In this document: in pieces, positions 1-13,008 of the stretch | Layout of the letters: every line of letters starts with the position of its first letter | Numbering within the stretch: the first letter of the stretch is position 1 | Source of the DNA: Viscum album | Taxonomy: Eukaryota; Streptophyta; Magnoliopsida; Santalales; Viscaceae | Length of the DNA: 64,000 nucleotides | Assembly (NCBI GenBank): GCA_963277665.1 | Contig: OY728128.1 | Coordinates: forward strand, 1,862,926,988-1,862,990,987 | Direction: 5' to 3' | Program-made: the position numbers and the translations under genes | The notes under the pieces: generated by a model | Database searches by the model: none | Seen by the model: only the letters and a program-made list of their open reading frames with translations | Told to the model about the DNA's origin: nothing

Positions 1-2976
1 ATCCATAGTCGAACATACATTAACTCATTCAATATAATATGTAATATTTTATTATAATGAATCAATTTCAAACAAGTTTAAAATCCTTTAAAGGATGTTG
101 ACATAGATGAAATCAAAACATTTTGAGAGAAATATCTCTTTCTATTTTGAAATCATTTAAAATTCATGCAAATATAAAAGAAATCATTAATTTTGAAAAT
201 ACTATTATAAGATTATAAGGGAAACTTCAAACATGTTATAATAGTGGATGATAGTCACACCCTCAGTATAAGTTAAAAAAACATTCTTACCTTAATTTTT
301 AATAAAGGCCATAAATTACATTGTTTGAAAAATGACAGAAATATTCCTTTAAAAATAATTTATAAACCTTAAAAAATGGTATAAATGAAATTATCCCATA
401 TTATAAGAAATACTAATTCTTTTTGGAAATACATTTTTGTGAAAAACAAATGTGGATAATAAAGAGGTCTTAGTAGATACTTACGTATAATCAACCTCAA
501 AAAATGAGGAGACTTTAAAATTGACCCTTACCTTGTAATTTCCCTTAGTCAAGGGTAGTTTAACCTTTTGTATAGTAGTTAATTAAATGTTATTAAATTA
601 TTCAATAACAACATACATAAATATGGTGTCATATATGATGTTTTATTATTTACTTTTTAATAACATTTCAGTAGAATCATTGTTTCGGGTGTTAACTGAA
701 TCATTTTTCTTTTATATGATTTGTTACGTAAGTTATGTTTGTTATAAAATGTATGTATTTTATTCATATCCATAATGATATTAAATTCTGAAGCATTATT
801 TTTAATCATAAAATGACAATTATTCATAAATAATTAAGATGGGAAATGAATTTAATTGCGTTCGTGGAAAAGGTAATCTGTATGTACACACGAGCGAAAA
901 TAGCATTCTATTGATGGTGAAATAGTATGTAATTGGTTGGTACATAAAATATAAATAATCATTAATATGTTATATTTATTATTTAAATCAATTATACTAA
1001 TTATTATACCCATCCAAATAATTAAATGTTGAATAAAAAACTACAACACGATGTGGAGACAGTAAGCTTTATATAAGCACGTAATGTGTCATTTTCATTC
1101 ATAGGATAGATAGAATAATGAATATGGTTGTACAATATTTATAGAAACTTAATAGTATGTAGAAGAATCTAGAGTTATTATTCTGGTATGGAAACTAGAA
1201 TGAAAGTGGAACTGGGAGAAGAAAATAACATTGAAAGAGGAGATGAAATTATTACCTCTTCTTTGGGTGCTTCCTTTTGATTTGATAAAAAGGGCTACCT
1301 AGGATGGATTATGATCAATGTAATCCCTCTAGGATTAATTGAGGGTAGGATGGAGTATATTTTAGTTGCTTTTGGAAGATACAAGTTGATTTTTTGGTGT
1401 TATTTTGAGAGAAGGGGAAGTGCATTTTTATAAGAGAGGTGATTGTCACTTTAGGAAAAGCTTGAAATATTATATTTTTACAATATAATTTTCTTTTTAT
1501 AATGGCTCTAAATGGAATTATTTCGAGTATATGGTATGGATATGTCGATTACCTCTCATACCATAAGTTTTATACAGTTTTAGGTCAATATATTTACCAT
1601 ACCTTTTAGATTAACTGTTAGTTAAATATCTTAACTTTTACCATGTATTCATGTTTTATTATAATAAATGGTTAATGAACCTTCTATAAAAATAAAAAAA
1701 AAATCTCAAGTGGTTAGTTATTTATATATTTAGAATTATACATGTCAATTGTATGATCCTTAGATTTTTTAAAAATATTATATCATTTAATAATATTGTA
1801 TTTATTTTTAAAACTCATTAATGTCAATTTTGACACTATTTGGTATGTTATTTTTTAGAAAGTCATAACAACTTAATCAGTTCGAAACAAATTTATATAA
1901 TAAACCATAAAATTTAATATTAACAAATAAAATTAGATTCATTCATCAAAAGCTTCAACTTTCAATTATTTTAATATTCATAATATCAATTATTTTAATA
2001 ATTCATTGATAAGGTAATTACTGCATTATCATTCTGTCATAAATAATTTATATTGTTTAATGTCTCAAAATTATTAATAATATTCCATTATGTAGGAAAT
2101 AGTTTTTTATTTCTAATGAATATTTATAGTCAAATTTATCTTATTTATAACCATATATTAATTTTTTTAGTTATTTAACATTAAATTAAACACTTTCAAC
2201 TCTTCTTTAAATAAATTAATAAAGAATTTCGTAATATAATTTATGTTGACAAAAAGGTTCATATTTTATTCATAATGTTGATTTTGATAAAAATAAAAAT
2301 ATCTAATTGAATTAAGAGATATGTTAGGGTAATTTTAATATTATTCTTACCTTTAATTACCATATTACTTTTAACCATGGTAAATAAAAGCCAAAATTTA
2401 CTACTCACCAAAATTTATTTTCAACTTATTGAACCATATTTTACTTACTAATTTCAACCATTTCTCTTAGATTTTTTAAATTCTATTCACAGAAGTGGTA
2501 AAATTACATTTTTTTGCAAATTTTCTAAGATGCCAAAAAGGTGGGTTAAAGAAGATAAAAAATTCAATAAAAGTTTAATCATTTACTTTTATTATAAAAT
2601 GACTCCAATTAATTAAAATAAACTAATATATGTATTATATAACTATTTTTAATTAGAATAAGTTAAAATAAACTAATAAATTATATAAATAGAATGTTTG
2701 TTTTAAACAATATGGAAGTGTTTTTCAATATTTATCAAAAATTGAATGAATTGAGAAAAATACCAAATATTCACGCAAAGAAAATTTTCATATCCAGAAT
2801 AAAAATAAGAATTCCATTTTAATAAAATTAAATTTACAAAATTTCAAAAAATATTGTATTTCTATTCATAATGGCTAGTTTTATTGGTTGTGGTGTGTTA
2901 GATCTCGATGTTGCGTACAACGCAAGATATTATATTATTCAATGTGAAGTGTACCATGGAAGCATGGGGTGTTAAA
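1..2976 (-). mobile_element. Diverged LTR (copy A), minus strand, related to element 1 LTR
   Basis: Read on the minus strand, this stretch follows the element 1 LTR in order. A start resembling TGTAACACCCC lies near 2976 (reads TTTTAACACCCC), followed by GTTGTACGCAA-like sequence near 2915, the block at 2330-2470 matching 13860-13990, a CpG-rich site near 865-905 matching the sites at 15211-15632, and the ACAAGGTAAGG and ATACGTAAGTAT blocks at 480-536 matching 15961-16020. The window begins inside the LTR, so its 3' end is not seen. Divergence is high, so this is an old copy, and no coding sequence is present. The 62-codon reading frame at 587-775 has no recognisable content. Confidence 0.6.
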
Positions 2977-5368
2977 ATGAAGATATGTATGATTAATATA
3001 TATATATTATTTTTATAGTAGTTTTATTTTCTTAATTATAGTATTTCATATAGGTTCTTACATTCCTTTCAATTACGGATACGATAATATTGTTCCTATG
3101 TGCTGTGGAGAAACGCCTCACGAAGCAATCTCATTAATTTATACTAATTATTTTCATGGATGGAAAATAAGGTACATTAAATTAATATATGTTATATATA
3201 TGAAAAATGATTTTTTAATGGTAATATGTTATTTACCTTTCTGTCATTTCATTCACCAAGAAAATTGAAATTCTGTTAATGCATTTGTATGCCTTACGAT
3301 ATCGATGAACAATATATTTAATTTATTATTTCATATTTTTATGGATTAATATAAATAAATATATATAATACTAATATAATTTTTTAATTATGGCTATGAT
3401 CAAGAAATTATAAAATTAAGAGGATTGAAAAAAAACAAATCAAAACTGACAAATAAAGTAGGTGTTTCTTGAAATGTGATTTTGAAATGGAATTTTATTT
3501 AAATGAGTAATAAAAAGTGATAAGTAAATAATATATGTTATGATATATATATATTTTTTCTCTTTAAGAATTTTATATTAATTATATAGGTGGATCAAAC
3601 ATGTATGATAGAAGCAACAATTATAGTAATAGATCTCTGGTCTCAATTTAATTTATGTTATACTTATGAAAAATACACCAAAAAATTATTTTTTATGATG
3701 TATATAGATATATTTTTATATAATAAATTTAATTTCATCCATTTTAATTAATGTATAATTAAATTTTATATGATAGTGGTGGTTTTAATTTATAAAATTA
3801 CTGAAGAATTATGGAATTGTTTTTCTAATTTTAATTCATTAGATCATACATTATGTTACACAACTATCTTGTTTATGAGGTGTATATACAGCCCCTTTTG
3901 GAATGTAATATCAAGAATTTATTTATTTTATGGATATTGTATGTTTCATTTAATATTATTAATTAATGGTGATTATAATTAAAATTTTCTAAAGTGGTAA
4001 TGGTGTTCATCGTTCATTGTGATTTTTTTATTATGGCCTAAGTGATGAAATATTATAAATTATTACTCTTTAAAGTAATTAATTTAATTAATCTCTATTT
4101 ATTTAAATATAATAATTTTTTACTATCTTTTTCATCCATTTATTTACTCATGATTCACAAACGAATCTTTTCAGTGAAAACTGATTTTATTTCTTTGTAC
4201 AGTTGAAAACCCAATTTTCATCAATATCATTATTTTCTAAAAACGTCTTAAAAATATTTTAACATTCCAAAAATAATTTATTAATGTCATTATTAGAAAT
4301 TACATAAATTTTTGAATGTTTTTAAACCAATATTAATGTCATTTTCTAAAAAATTAAAATTTTCATTTACAAATTTTTATTAATGGAGTATTTGTTTTAA
4401 CGTATATAGAATGAAAAAAATTCCACTGTCAAGGTCACTCAATGTATTAATTCTTCCTTTATATGTATCCATGGTAGTTTTCAATGAAGCAGTTTTCAGA
4501 AATGATTTATGTTTCTAAAAAAATTTCAAAGTGGAAAGTATTTTTTCTTTAACAAATTTTCTAAATGTTATTTAAATATTCATTTACATATTCTTAAGGT
4601 TATTTTCAATGAAAATGATTTCAAAATGTATTGTATTTTAAAAAGGTATTTTTATAGTAGAAGGCCTATATTCCATATGAATTCTTTATAGTGTATTTAA
4701 TAAATCATTTTTCATCTATTATTACATCCATTGATAAAAATTATTATTTACTAGGGATATGAATCAATGATATCCTATTTAGACTTTCACTAGATAGATT
4801 ATGTTTATGATGAAACAGGGTTTATGAAACTCATTTCTTTAATGTGGGTGATAAGATAATTAAATGTGTAGGAAACCAATATCATTTCCTTAGTTCTATA
4901 ATGATGAAATCATAATGATCTTATGAAACACAAATATATGGGTTATGACACTCATGGAGCATATATCTTCCACTAATGCATTTGGTGATGATTAATGTTC
5001 TATGATCTCGGTTGGTAGATGGGATGTTATCTCAAACCCAAAAAGTTTACATGTGAGGTTATCTAAAGCCCAAAATCCCAATTTGGTGTCTCATGATTAT
5101 GGAAATACTATTATGTGGTCCCATTTCAATGTAATTATGTTTAAACCAAGAAAATATCTATTAAATTTGATGAAATATTGTATTTACTTCTCAAACAATA
5201 TTTTTATTATTTTCTAAATCTCTATTAATATCCAATCAGGATGTTGAATTTTCATTTTCAAATATTTCATGTCCAAAAAATTGATTGAAACTAATTTGTG
5301 TGGATTGATCATATGGAATATAAATATATAAAATATTAGATCCATGTGGATCTAACCAAAACTCCTCA
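2977..5368 (+). mobile_element. Diverged LTR fragment (copy A'), plus strand
   Basis: This plus-strand stretch is collinear with the second half of the element 1 LTR. It has a CpG-type site at 3088-3125 (equivalent of 15398-15434), a second at 3286-3325 (equivalent of 15597-15632), an acceptor-like ATTATATAG block near 3583 (equivalent of 15921-15928), and a CACTAATGCATTTGGTGA block near 4970 (equivalent of 16648-16670). It ends with ATCCATGTGGATCTAAC...CTCCTCA at about 5368, matching the LTR 3' end at 17211-17242. It begins in mid-LTR exactly where copy A starts, which suggests copy A inserted into it. A weak primer-site-like GAACAGAGTC follows at 5372. Confidence 0.5.
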
Positions 5369-6790
5369 TAGAACAGAGTCCATTATTTCAACTCAAAGAC
5401 TAGGAAATCAAAAATACAAACCCATGTAACCTAATAAGGTGAGGCATAATCCACTATTATAGTATCGAAATCGTCAAAATATTGAAGGGACCAAAATAAT
5501 ATAACTACCTTTTGCATAGTGGTGATCCTCCTAAAATTTGAAATGTATTCTTCTCTAGTAATGAATAATTACTGGCCCTTAAAAAGTTAGAACACCATCA
5601 TTATAAAGTCTCCTTTGTTGTGCATGTGGGGGATCTATGACAAGATATCTATGCTTTGGAAATATGCCTTTCTATATGGTTCCAACAATACTAAGAAACC
5701 ATAAAACCATGAAATACATTTCTGATATTCCACTTATTGATTGGTATATAAATAAATTCCCAAAATTTACTCAATATAATTTTTACTAACAATATATCTC
5801 ATTGAGTTTATTTATAAAACCTTCCAAAAAGTTAAACTAATTCCATTAATTTATAAACCATAGAAATAACAAGATATGATCAATGGTCTTCTAGTTTAAC
5901 CTCCATTCATCAATGGAGTGTATTAATGACTCACTAACCACTATCTCAATACCAACATGATCCATAAAAGATGTTAGAAAAAATGGTTGTATGAAAATAT
6001 CCTAAAAAAATTTAAATATCTTCACACACTTAATTCATGACATCAATAAAAAATTCATTCTATTTATGAATTTAAACACTCTCCCACATACACAAGAATA
6101 CTCATATGATTTATAAAGCTATGCATATTTTCTTCATTTAATCTAGTTAAATTTTATCTTGAACTCATCTACTTATTTTTCAATTAACTAAAATATAATT
6201 TCACTAAAATTTTAAATATAGAATAAAAATTCAATCAATTAATTATATAAATAATTATTACATTTATATAAATATAAATTATCATGGGGGTTTTTTGGAT
6301 CCTCGGACCAAAAAATATAATTATAGGAATTCGATTAGGATCTAATGTACAACTAATTCCCTTGAAATATACATTGGGTAATACCTTAACTAGGACATTT
6401 GTCACCAGATATTGAGTTGAAATGTTCTTAGAAAACACTATCCTTTGATCATAATCAACCTTAATGAATTTTAATTTTATCTCACTTTTCTTTATACTAA
6501 AATGGTGAATAAAATTAATATAATAATGATATGGATAACGTTGTCAAAATTTATTTAAATATGAGATACTACATATAAAATAGCATCCTTATGTATTTTT
6601 TTAAAATAAACTAAGTAAATAATTTAGTAAGAATTATATATTCAAAATCAGTGGTGTCTAATGAAATATATATTTTCCCCTAACAGAGCCATGAACATCA
6701 TGAACTAACAAGGTAAAGAGTACCACATGATGTTTTAATTATATCATAATTTTGACCTTCCTAATATGTCTTAATATATCCCAATAAATA
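5369..6790. other. Unassigned AT-rich sequence
   Basis: No gene or complete element recognised. It lies between the end of LTR copy A' and the 3' part of the minus-strand copia relic, so it may hold that element's 3' LTR or the leader of the A' element. I could not pair it with any other stretch. The short reading frame on the minus strand at 6235-6438 has no family features. Confidence 0.4.
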
Positions 6791-6847
6791 TTATTGTGAT
6801 ATATATTGATAAAATTACATATAGTCCACTATATTGTTAACATGGAT

Positions 6848-6907
6848 ACTGATACATTTCAATGCTTGAATGTTTCCTTTTTGGGAATGTATTGTTACCA
6901 ACCATAT
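6848..6907 (-). pseudogene. Copia-type RNase H fragment
   Basis: The minus-strand translation gives IWLVTIHSQKGNIQALKCIS. It resembles the Ty1/copia RNase H segment of the form W-x-SKKQ-x-x-x-ALS-x-AEAEY that follows the reverse transcriptase. It lies about 350 bp downstream, on the minus strand, of the RT signature at 7237-7263, which is the expected order and roughly the expected direction and distance. It is short and decayed, so taken alone the match would be weak; the position relative to RT and integrase is the main support. Confidence 0.4.
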
Positions 6908-7236
6908 TGGAATTTGAAAAATTCTATATCTAGTTTTTTTGTAAGTCACAGTAAGATCCCAAAAACATTCCCCCATTCTACATCGTAGACCTTCCTTCCA
7001 AACTCATCCTTTATTTACATTATCTTGATATCCAAATAAGTATACATTTGATTTGAATACTCTATATTAATATATTTTTATATCTCTATAGAATATTTAG
7101 TTTAGAAAAAAATAATTACCATCCATTATCTAGATAAAATTAATGTCTCGGAAAATATCAATTACCCAATCATAAACATCTTCAATTCATAGTTCATTTA
7201 TTTTGAAAACATTATGCATTGTGTATCATCTGTGTA

Positions 7237-7263
7237 TCCAAAAATTATGTAATCCATATATAT
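7237..7263 (-). pseudogene. Copia reverse transcriptase catalytic-box relic
   Basis: On the minus strand the frame reads IYMDYIIFG followed by YTDDTQCIMFSK, a stop, and MNYEL. Tork/SIRE-type copia RTs have YVDDIIFG followed by about ten residues, then FSK-x-M-x-x-EF, so this is the RT active-site segment. The second catalytic aspartate is replaced (YMDY instead of YVDD) and stops interrupt the flanking frame. Upstream on the same strand, GGIDQDIYIS corresponds to the G-x-VD-x-TLF-x-K segment. The enzyme is dead. Confidence 0.65.
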
Positions 7264-8704
7264 GAGAAAAAATATTCATTAGTTGTTTCACTTATATAAA
7301 TATCCTGATCAATTCCACCACATTGAAATTTGATATTCTTTTGATATTGATCATGTAGAGTCTACCATTATTATAAATGTTTTTTCAGTCTACATGAATC
7401 ATTTTTCATATAATAACCCTAATTTTTCCTTCATAAATAAGAAACCCATCTATAATTTAAAATTAATCATCCCCAAAATAAACTATATTTTTAAATTCTG
7501 GTTCTATGTGTACATAATATATTTTTAACCATCATTTCATTGAAATCGAAAATAATGGCCCAATTTTTTCAAACAGAGCCATAGGAAAAAATATCTCATC
7601 AACATCAATATATGAAACATGGAAATTTCCTATGACCATTGGTTGTTATTTTCTATATTACACTTCTCCATATTCATTAATTTCCTCCTGGAAAACCCAC
7701 TAATTTGGTATACAATTTTTATCGTTAATAATTAGAGGAAGTTCCCATAAATGATTATGTTTCATTTCTTCGGGGACATAATGTATATTTTTAACAACCT
7801 TATTTTCAATATAAGCTTCTTCAAAACATTTTTCATTAAACATGGTAGTATCTTAATTTTCAACTAACACATCATTCATTGATTTTAAACTAGATCAACT
7901 CGGTCAATGACTATATTTTTATCCTTTATTTTAGCTCTATTTCTAGTTTTATTTAAAAATAATTTTTTGGTTATGTTTTTTTCAGTTTAAATATCTTTTT
8001 ATGTCGTATACATACCCAGGACCTCTCTCTAATCTTGTCATCTCATAACCACATTCCCCATCTACCTGTCCATGACACTACTATGAATTTTTCCCATCTT
8101 TTTATAAAATCAACCCATTCATGAAAATATTTATATATTTGATTTATATAATTTTCACCATCCTTATATTGTATCATTTATACTCCCTGGTATTGAATTA
8201 ATAACCAAAGAATATACATTCATCCATATGAGCCTTAAACCACTAACCATTTTTGATAATGAATCACTTAATTATTAACAGTATAATGTATATCAATGTT
8301 TATTTCATCCCATACCACATAACATTTAGTGTATTCTCTTTATTAAAACATAAAAAGTTTCTTTGAAGATATATACTATTTTATGAGTAGACCCCTTTGA
8401 ATGATTCATAAAGAGATTCTTGTAAATGTGATTTTTGGAGGTAAATTATTATGATTTGGTTTCACATATCATATAATTCAATATTTTGAAGAGTCCTCAC
8501 AAGATGAAAATGATATGAAAATACATTATTCTAATGAAACTCTTACACCTAGTCATTAGTGAATTTATTGAAATTATTAGTATGGAGCTTTGGACTTTTC
8601 TCACCTATCATATTTTTTGGTAACTCTTGACACTAGGTAATGTATTTGAACCCCGTGAATTATTTTATTACAACTATATTAAATTCAATAATTCTATATA
8701 ATAA

Positions 8705-8830
8705 TACTATTTAACACCATTGTATTTGGTTGTAATTGGTCTACCCACATCTAGATGCACTAAATCATTTAAACATGTTTGTTTATCATTCGTTGTGTTG
8801 TAGTAATTTCAAAAAAATCCCCTTTGGGGG
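8705..8830 (-). pseudogene. Copia integrase N-terminal core relic
   Basis: The minus-strand frame reads NDLVHLDVGRPITTKYNGVK, then a stop and YY. This closely follows the copia integrase segment LELVH-x-DV-x-GP-x-x-x-K-x-x-x-G-x-KYY that opens the catalytic core; the first catalytic aspartate is the D in VHLDV at 8746-8760. It lies upstream of the RT relic, which is the Ty1/copia order (integrase before RT) and rules out a gypsy origin for this block. Stops and frameshifts follow on both sides. Confidence 0.65.
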
Positions 8831-9584
8831 ACTATATCACACATGAATGTGATTGCATGTGTCATAAATAATATATTTAGATCCTTAACATCCATCAAGT
8901 ACACTAATATATTTTGGATCAAATGTGTAAGTTATTTATTCCATAACTAATTTTTGTTCCTCCTTAGACAATATACAACTATAATCTTCTCTACTAATGA
9001 GATAATGATTTCCATTATAGCACTCTTTCTATGAAATCATAGTTCAATATTTTCTATTGATGAATCAGATAAAATTTTTAAACAACACTATGTTTCCAAA
9101 TTCATATAATTGACTCTTACTCTGTATATATTCCTGAGGACATTTGAATATAATTATTTCTATGTGCCTTAGGTCTATTCCAACAATATTATCCTACCCA
9201 AAACAAATTTAATTCAAGAAATCATAATTTCCAAAAAGAATAACTTGATTTTCTATATTTTATCTATGTTATAACATCCTTATTTCACTTTATTTGAGAA
9301 GTTCCTCCACTCTCAAAAATATTTTTTGAGGATATTAAAAGATCATTACATAAAAATTCATAAACATATATTTCCTTAATTATTCCCATAGTTAACCACG
9401 TATGTTTTTTAGTTTCTTTTAGTGACGAGTAACCTTATTCCACATCCTAATCCATTGTTTATATATTTTCATGAATATTAATGTATCTATTTCTAGGGAT
9501 CAACTTATCCTTTGATGCTTTTCATAGATTTTTTCAATTTATTTGGATCTCTAATATAAGTGTTCTTTTCTCCCTTGATGAAGA

Positions 9585-9629
9585 ATTGATTACATTATGC
9601 ATAAACCCTTTATACCAAAAGTAATAATC
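9585..9629 (-). pseudogene. Possible copia Gag zinc-knuckle relic
   Basis: The minus-strand frame reads DYYFWYKGFMHNVIN followed by a lysine/arginine-rich stretch. The spacing fits a C-x2-C-x4-H-x4-C knuckle in which the cysteines and histidine have all been replaced (D, F, F, I at the ligand positions). It sits about 0.8 kb upstream of the integrase relic on the same strand, where copia Gag ends. Without that position it would not be called. Confidence 0.3.
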
Positions 9630-11235
9630 GTAAAATCATATAGGGGGAAATAAATCATGTTTTCCTAATTAATTTTATCTTTTTACCTGAAATATATTTT
9701 TTTCAATAGAGAATTAAAATTGAATATTACTCATCATTTCAAAATTACAGAAAAATATTCTTAATATCATATTCTAGGTATTTAATACCATTAAAATTAT
9801 CCAATAACCCTTTTATGTTTTATGAAGTTTACTCTTTTTTCATTGTGTGTGTTCTAAAGTGTTACCAATTAACCCCCACTGATTTTAATTTGTCTTTGAA
9901 CCATCGTACCTATGGGAAAGACCCACCCACTTTGAAATATTAATCAAAAAATCCCTTAACCACATTTGAGGTTGATGCACCCAGAATTGTTGATGTTATT
10001 CCAAGAGTAATAATTATTTATTTATCATTACATTTTCATCACAACATCTTGATCTCACGTTCGATTGCCTAAATTTTTCTCATAGTTGTATTCACCATAA
10101 TAGTTAATCATCTAAGAATTAGGTCTGTTTTTTAATTTTGAATATACACCCAACAATATTATGTGAGTTTGATAAATTTCTATATTTTAGATATTCAATA
10201 TCAACTTCTAACATGAACATATCCTTTTATTTTTACAATTAATAATGAATTGAGCTATGTCCCAAACAATTATATTTCATGTTATTGTCCCCCAAAATTT
10301 CTATTTCTTCAAGAGAATTCCAAAGATCATATTCATGGTTAACCATTCCAACAACTTCAGCACCTTCTTCATCATTTTAGTCCACGTATATATTATAAAT
10401 CATTTTCAGATGAATATATTTAGATAGGACTCTACATCATCAACCTCCTCTTATTTTATTTATACTTATATTTTATCCTATTTTTAATTTACTTTCATCC
10501 TAATAAATGATTTTTCTTGTGGTTTTTATTGTTTATATCATTGAATTAAATCCTTATGGTTTATTTTTCCTCATCTCATCCGAACATTTCTATGTACTAC
10601 TAGAAAAAATATTCCCAACTAATTTATATTCAAATAAATAAAGTGTAATATTTACATTTAATTTTCTTTTTCATCTTTTCATATTGGAAGAATTGATATA
10701 CAATAATTCCTCAACCACTTATTCATTCAGTTTCACATATAATGGGTTATAATTAATTTCCTTGAATGAAGCCTCATGATAAATATCCTTTAACATTTTC
10801 TAGTTCCATTACTCCTTATGTAATATGAAATGAGAGTTCTGTATATATTTTTCAATGTCAAAATCATTCATATCATCATCACTAAGAATTAAAAAATCAA
10901 AAAAATTGTTTAAATATCTTCTGTATTCTTTTTGTAAATTTTAAAATTATCATGGATCCCTACAAGTAGAAACATTTCATCCAAAATAATGTTCCAAGAT
11001 AAAAAATTTATCAACTAACTGAATCAATTTTATTCATATAAATTAATACATTTTATAAAAACATTTCACTTATCCTCTTCAACTTATGATTTTCATTAAT
11101 AATTATAATGAATTATATCAAACATACCAAGAGAGGATTTAAAAAATCACTATTTTGTAAATTGTGTTTCTATAGATCCCCTAAAATAATTAATCACATT
11201 AAATTCTATATACATACCGTAGTGATACCAATCAT

Positions 11236-12990
11236 ATATGGCTCTACTCTCTATACTCATTGAAATAGTATGATGATAAGAAGTTTATACATTCATCCTC
11301 CTTGATTTAATGTTGTTTTCATTATATTTTTTCATAAATAAAAATTAATTAAACCAAAGGGTGATGTTCCCTTTTAATTAATAATGGATATCATTGTTTC
11401 TCAAAGATTGAGAAAATTTTATCCTCAACTACAAATTTTGATACTATTTGATCATCATATATGTGGGTGAATACCCACAGAGGGTAGGTATATCATGGAA
11501 TTATAGATTCTTTTCATCCATTTAATGTTATATAATTTTCATTGAAAAAGAAAATACTTTATTTCTTATAATATTTCAATATAATGAAGAAAATTAATAG
11601 TTATGGTATACTTGTGTTTTTTACTCGGTTTATCCAAATGTGATAATCCAGGAGCATCAAATGGTAATTTCCCATTGAAACTAAATCACTAATCTCATTG
11701 ATTTAATAATAATTTTAGAGTATTCACTCAAACCCCTATGGTTTAAAAAACTCTTGAGATGAATTCTCACTTCTCCCATGATCTCTAATAATTAATTATC
11801 CCACAAGTGATTATTCTTCAATTATCATAAGAGATAAATATATGTGTACCAATAATTCAATTATATTCAACTCCACTTTCTTCTATTCAATTAATTCCAC
11901 AAATAGTATAATGATAATATATCATGTATCTCCTATTGATCCTTCACTAACCTTACACCATTACTCTATTAATCCTTATCTTGATTAATATGTGTATTTT
12001 TAGTTTTCTGATCTCTTTCATCCAAAAATTCTACAAATAGTTTTTATATTTTAATTATAATCAAACACTTAATATAATGATTTGTAAAAATTCTCCTTTT
12101 GAGTGAAATAAATTACCATCCTTGGTGTTCCAAACAACTTATTGAGTTCACAGTCAAATTATTAATTTCTTTTAACCCCTCCAACTGTTTTATGATGACA
12201 AAAATTTTAGTATTATGGATAAAACTGGAAATAACCTCATTATGGTATGGTATTCATCATCATGGTGTGGTGTGCATTGACATTAATAATCCTACAACAT
12301 GTTCTAACTTCTGTAGTGTATTTCCTAATCAAATAAAATATCCATAAAATCTACTAAAATTTAATATTTTATTCTCCCATGATTGGGGCATGATTTTATC
12401 AGTCTCCCTTAAACAATGACTTAGTTGAGATATGGTATTTTCACTCTAAACACCATCCAACCATTTGAAACAAACTACTATATATATGATTAATAATAGA
12501 TAGTGTACCATCTATACACACATAAAAATGTCTATAAATATCCACAACTCATGTAATGATATAATATATTATTTTGGTTTTTATTGTGGAGTGAAATCCC
12601 ATTAAATGGTTGAGAAGCCAAATATTTCTGAACCACCCATTTAAGAATGGTGATCCTATTATAACATTATGTGTCTTTTCAATTGAAAAAGGAAAATAAT
12701 ATACCTTTAAAATTATAGAATTACATATTTATGAAATATACTTAATGTTGTAACCTGGTAAACTGCATCATAATTTGTTTCCACATGACAGATCACAATC
12801 CCATGGAATTCAAATTTCTCAATCAACCATAACTCTTTGAAAGATTATTTATAAAACCGTTCAATAACATTGGCACAAAAAAACCAAAAAATGTATTTAG
12901 TTTTTTATTATAACATAATATATTCAATGGTTTTAAAAATGGTGGTTATTTAATTTGTATCACACTATGTCCCTTCATTGGAATTTTTCA
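11236..12990. other. Unassigned AT-rich sequence, possibly LTR or leader
   Basis: No gene recognised. If the primer-like site near 11225 is real, the lower part would be the 5' LTR of the copia relic. If the site at 12991-13008 is real, the upper part is the leader/gag region of another minus-strand element. The 82-codon frame at 12099-12347 shows no family motif. Confidence 0.35.
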
Positions 12991-13008
12991 CCTCTGATAC
13001 ACCAGTTC
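12991..13008 (-). promoter_or_regulatory. Primer-binding-site relic of an interrupted minus-strand element
   Basis: On the minus strand the sequence reads AACTGGTGTATCAGAGG, close to the TTGGTATCAGAGG primer site of element 1 (17244-17256), with a two-base difference inside. It ends ten bases before the left edge of element 1. The matching LTR is then expected on the far side of element 1, where 23918-25064 is a candidate. Confidence 0.4.

Larger units (their letters stand above)
6790..11235 (-). mobile_element. Degenerate Ty1/copia element internal region
   Basis: This envelope groups the ordered copia relics read on the minus strand: possible primer site near 11225 (TTGGTATCACTAC; the consensus Met-tRNA site is TGGTATCAGAGC), Gag knuckle at 9.6 kb, integrase at 8.75 kb, RT at 7.25 kb and RNase H at 6.88 kb. 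The RT motif best fits the Tork/SIRE branch. No open frame longer than a few dozen codons survives. Both ends are uncertain, and I did not find a convincing LTR pair. Sequence at 9.7-11.2 kb is presumed leader plus gag but has no recognisable motif. Confidence 0.5.
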
